Shown in pieces: positions 62,701 to 64,000 of a DNA stretch of 64,000 bases (positions are counted from its first letter, which is position 1; each line of letters opens with the position of its first letter). A model generated the notes under the pieces. The model saw only the letters and a list, made by a program, of their open reading frames with translations. It was not told where the DNA came from and did no database searches. Source of the stretch: an uncultured Collinsella sp. Its GTDB lineage: Bacteria > Actinomycetota > Coriobacteriia > Coriobacteriales > Coriobacteriaceae. The stretch covers positions 1 to 64,000 of the forward strand of contig CAKTWW010000005.1 of the NCBI GenBank assembly GCA_934630855.1. The letters run 5' to 3'. The position numbers were made by a program, and so were the translations under genes.

Positions 62701-62938
62701 AATAATCAATATCGACCTTGCCGGTAAGGACATAGTCCTTGCCAGCCTCAAGCACCACCGGCTTGTCTTTGTCATAGTAAGACAGGTCATCCTTCGACCT
62801 TGTTGGAAACTCCGCGCCCTGGGGATACGCCTCGGCCACCGTAGGTGCGACAAGCGTTGTCGCCGCGCCTCCGAGCGCCAGTGCTGCAGCCAGCACACAA
62901 GCAGCAAGTCTGCGCATCCCCATCTTCTTCTCCCTCAT
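56789..62938 (-). CDS. Giant cell-wall-anchored surface protein (beta-helix, MBG-type repeats, LPESG sorting signal)
   Basis: This 2,049-residue exported protein has a signal peptide at 1-36 (RRLAACVLAAALALGGAATT). A right-handed beta-helix-like region covers about 70-450 (ATFTNVNVSNWNC, TFTNCTFSNNADDC, VTLNGCKFENNCQS). Repeated Ig-like and MBG-type modules follow (ITVKPTDASKMYG near 1050, ITVTAQDASKTYG near 1516). Three Cys-rich modules lie near 900, 1380 and 1845 (CTCG ... KHDFEWVVD ... CKTCG). The C-terminus has Thr/Lys-rich wall spanner, LPESG at 2017-2021, a hydrophobic segment and KRRA. Sortase would link it to peptidoglycan; the Thr of LPxTG is Ser here. It is probably an adhesin or glycan-binding protein. 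The start at 62938 follows GGGAG. Confidence 0.9.
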   Translation of the reverse strand: MREKKMGMRRLAACVLAAALALGGAATTLVAPTVAEAYPQGAEFPTRSKDDLSYYDKDKPVVLEAGKDYVLTGKVDIDYYEVKGGTAEKPTRLYFSNDSYLGGPLTDMRNKTYYRLPLFVVTGGYVEFIGDSGAATKVICNGKTFLGDSDNWSQYLADKPNTGNKLNLTVKDLTLVSNLNRDCDRAIMLYGTMGKGETATFTNVNVSNWNCAKNAWNYHSNDKNIYTASPAPVTIRGSQVAVNATFTNCTFSNNADDCVGALSVVGRNAKPRVTLNGCKFENNCQSMISCDYLKVEDNHVHSGNIVVRNADLSVKNCSIRSTPDTGSTSWDGPCEYMIKDYKMHMTSGIAVAKDASCTIESSTIDDLYVSPSYNNYGQKLDVQDPQRCAVYALGSVTLAGNTKVTTAKAKGVDASDAGSYGKVHVDKSFTGEAALSVDDTKFDPESNKQYYYYEYVNLGTSDLSQEDLASRLKLANADLAYEVTDGKVKVLHRRHEHEWNYSVNKDGYSIAATCSGQYEASHCVYSRDGETISLMSSKSGDLSFTYNGKQRDAVLATTKPSQKDNAVVQGKVKIVSARFYRGVDDDNPRGFEMEGSQPCDAGTYRVVATVAIEGQNDVTLERVFKIEGIRLNTCKVEVLNNDTVKNKLPAFKWTGEKITPQFKVTATVDGETVDLRLGVDYEFDQDRGDRDGTDPGTYRTWLWGLGNFVYGQSFYWTIYGTQFDNVQAKGFDGKYDGKAHSPSVTVDNAPEGMQVEYSVDGGSLYEDRIPSYTNVTRDIYGNECAETIKYRIKAPDYVPVEGELEIKIAPAEQAAPKDVKTTAATGHTLADGSIDGLDSTYEWKAEEPSDYQWIAEGETSVKGLAAGKYNVRLKADRNHNASEAVTVEVKDGPKKADGTGWKHDDIEHWNTCTCGKEDVDRAKHDFEWVVDQDATADKPGSKHERCKTCGYERKPVEIPAFGIKGYSGVYDGEKHGVTVDTKTVASIQYREQGEKKWSDESPVICNAGSKTVEFKATLASGDTCEGEVELKVSRRPITVKPTDASKMYGLDDPDFKLEAVEGSILKGHPLSWFKINRETGENVGTYKLTIEDNKDAGELYDTDRANYDLTFQTGTFEITKRQIGVGWQIGTCTYNGEPQGPKVTVNNVVKRDEGKVSYTVENATGVDAGSYKAKVTGFAGDPEVTKNYALPTENLEFTYTIYKAEQEKPQGLGAVNETIHGKCDGKIEGAHGGVAYRLFRTESGNVDGETMVSDDGAIENLAGGDYQVWYAETKNYMRSNSVEVSVKKGKDLYVSGPAKNDAYSIVWHSPNKLQWHGSVEFSVEISNGYYAGDDFAVKASSGVLEKNESGKYVLSNVEKNATIAVEGVRKHEAVNDKWVSDDNTHWHECTCGDKSDKIDEAKHDFEWVVDKAPTATEVGSKHQECKVCGHKLPEVVIPAAAIVGYSDEYDGAYHTVDASSLPKGATAKYSTDGKNWSPDAPKIKDVGTLEVAYQVTIDGVTAEGKVTLEVKQRAITVTAQDASKTYGEEDPVFEWSVTAGKLVAGETLQGLKIERDDCDDAGSYALHLTQAKDANPNYNITFGDGKFTINQRLLTVTWGTTEFIYDGRERCPEAKLGNVIDKDDLGATVEGSQTEVGGPYTATLNKKLTGKAAGNYALPVEGLTCEFSIKNAPQDAPVVQAEAETVSGKKDGKITGVDATMEWRAQGTAEYQAVGEGVTELKDLAAGVYEVRYQAKTNYDASSATEITVAAGRKLVVSLPGNQVGYKLTSTATELDWRGAATLTMSIDSAYFAGKDYAVKVNGKSVKLSDKGAYELKDVEGDVNVTVEGVLKHEPDGSGWAHDAKNHWHICRCGEVLDKAEHTFEWVVDTPATVEAKGEKYQKCKVCGEKGKSEEIAILAPEIIDGKGQTMVVDAAKDLSFRSNAPLEFFQKVLVDDKEVAAENYVLTEGSTIVTLKTSFLKTLGVGEHKLSVVSTTGTAETTFTVTEAAKPAPGQTTTTTTTTTSKSKKKAGKETLPESGDSAYVMAGGVFATGMAALLLAWAMKRRA

Positions 62939-63180
62939 CGTGCAGCTCCCTTTATCCCTATGCTTCGCGATGTTTGGCATCGTTTGGCGCTGGCGGCTGG
63001 CATAATCCCCGGCCAGCCACCAGCATGTATTGACATGTTTATCCACGGAATATTTTGCGGCGGCGCCTTCTAACACCCTGCCGCTTGGCGCGAGTTGCAC
63101 GCCGTGGGGCGCAAATGGGATGCGCCTCGACAAGCGGTCCGCGCCCGATGTGGCAAAATCGAACTACTAAGGGGGCCCGA

Positions 63181-63903
63181 ATGCTCAAAATTATTGCCTG
63201 CGACGACGATGTCGCTTTTCTAGATAGACTGCACCGGATGATCGACCGCTGGTCGGCCGAGACGGGCACGGCGGTCGACGTTGCACTCGTCACGCGTGGC
63301 GAAGACCTGCTGGCCCGCCATGCCGCATCGCGCGCCGACGTCATCTTGCTCGACATGATCATGCCGCTCGTCAACGGCATGGACACCGCTCGCGAGCTGC
63401 GCCAGTCCGACACCGCCGCGCGCCTGGTGTTCCTCACCTCGTCGCCCGAATTTGCGCTGGAGTCCTACGAGGTCCGCGCCTTCGATTACCTGCTCAAACC
63501 CGTAGCCTACGAGCGCCTGGCAAAGCTGCTCGACGAGCTCTCGAGCATGCGTCCGTCGGCGACCGACGAGTTCGTCATCAAGACGTCTTTTGGCTACCAC
63601 GCCTTGCGCCTGTCCGACATTGAATATGCCGAAGCACGCAACAAGCACGTGGTCTTCCACCTGCGCGACGGACGCGACATCGAGGCGTTCGAGTCGTTCC
63701 GCAGCGTCGAGGACCGCCTGGCGCAAAACGCGGTCTTCTTTAAATGCCATCGCAGCTACCAGGTCAACCTGCGCAACATCGATCATTTCGACCGGACGGA
63801 GATCGTCATGCGCTCGGGCGCGAGCATTCCGCTTTCGCGCAGCAGCAAGCAAGGGTTCCAAGATGCCTACTTTGCGGTGCGCTTTGAGGGCGGGAGGCGC
63901 TGA
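63181..63903 (+). CDS. LytTR-family response regulator
   Basis: The 240-residue regulator has an N-terminal receiver (IIACDDDVAFLD acidic pocket, phosphoacceptor D58 in VILLDMIMP, lysine in YLLKPV). A C-terminal LytTR DNA-binding domain follows (FVIKTSFGYHALRLSDIEYAEARN, then FKCHRSYQVNLRNI). Such regulators control surface proteins and peptide-based signalling. It overlaps the next gene by TGATG. It is divergent from the giant surface protein, which may be its target (inference). Confidence 0.95.
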   Translation: MLKIIACDDDVAFLDRLHRMIDRWSAETGTAVDVALVTRGEDLLARHAASRADVILLDMIMPLVNGMDTARELRQSDTAARLVFLTSSPEFALESYEVRAFDYLLKPVAYERLAKLLDELSSMRPSATDEFVIKTSFGYHALRLSDIEYAEARNKHVVFHLRDGRDIEAFESFRSVEDRLAQNAVFFKCHRSYQVNLRNIDHFDRTEIVMRSGASIPLSRSSKQGFQDAYFAVRFEGGRR

Positions 63904-64000
63904 TGCCCGCATCGGTCGAAATGGTTCTTTGGGCGATTCACCACGCCACGACGCTGCTCTTTGGCGTTTTTGCCTCGGCGGCGCTGTGCGGCGTCGAAAT
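63903..64000 (+). CDS. Start of a membrane protein, probably the cognate sensor histidine kinase
   Basis: Only 32 residues are visible (MPASVEMVLWAIHHATTLLF and on), beginning a hydrophobic segment. The TGATG overlap with the LytTR regulator suggests the AgrC/GHKL-type kinase that normally follows. The frame runs off the right edge, so the identity rests on context. Confidence 0.6.
   Translation, partial: MPASVEMVLWAIHHATTLLFGVFASAALCGVE

Overview
The window is a stretch of GC-rich chromosome from a gut-type Coriobacteriia actinomycete, most likely Collinsella or a close relative. This is inferred from gene content and gene order: the actinobacterial PknB/FHA/PstP/RodA/PbpA cluster, DnaK-GrpE-DnaJ-HspR, pyruvate:ferredoxin oxidoreductase, a mannose PTS with a DUF956 protein, and nadABC with NiaR. 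No rRNA is present and only one tRNA is seen. Coding density is high. The intergenic spaces are unusually rich in palindromic dispersed repeats.

Layout. 1-1355: start of nifJ (minus strand, runs off the left edge). 1979-5668 (minus): a three-gene signalling cassette of an FHA protein, a membrane Ser/Thr kinase and a single-pass Gly/Ser-rich protein. 5912-9541 (minus): dnaX, ybaB, recR. 9657-20606 (plus): a YcxB-like membrane protein, then the cell-envelope signalling cluster of a multi-pass kinase, FhaA-like and FhaB-like proteins, a PP2C phosphatase, a single-chain RodA-PBP fusion and a four-PASTA PknB kinase. 20754-27198: an accessory island with a small type I toxin-antitoxin-like pair, followed by an overlapping four-gene minus-strand operon. 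That operon encodes an MmeI-like type IIL restriction-modification enzyme, a small HEPN-like protein, a GmrSD-like DUF262/HNH protein and a SEFIR/TIR-like protein. The island ends next to tRNA-Arg(CCU) and carries what looks like the stranded 3' core of a T-box leader.

28006-31289 (minus): mannose-family PTS (IIAB, IIC, IID) plus DUF956. 31746-32165: hypA. 32362-37081: a large Fe-S flavoprotein oxidoreductase divergent from a TetR regulator and a DUF5692 membrane protein, with two TTGAC-N5-GTCAA dyads between them. 37309-39162: membrane protein and a small proline-rich protein. 39298-41925: clpB. 42373-43952: two unknown membrane-anchored proteins framed by palindrome arrays. 44442-46844: aconitase-family hydratase. 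47102-51403 (minus): dnaK, grpE, dnaJ, hspR. 52010-52195: 2[4Fe-4S] ferredoxin. 52436-56303 (minus): nadA, nadB, nadC, niaR with an operator-embedded promoter. 56789-62938 (minus): a giant cell-wall-anchored surface protein. 63181-64000 (plus): LytTR response regulator and the start of its probable sensor kinase.

The points most worth follow-up are: (i) the compact defence operon; (ii) a repeat of about 118 nt in three copies whose three stems are preserved by compensatory base changes, suggesting a structured RNA; (iii) the antisense-controlled micro-toxin; (iv) the RodA-PBP fusion; (v) matching 27-bp operators in front of dnaK and clpB; and (vi) several palindromic repeat families, including two ordered arrays around 42.1-44.2 kb. 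All homology statements come from reading motifs, since no database search was run.
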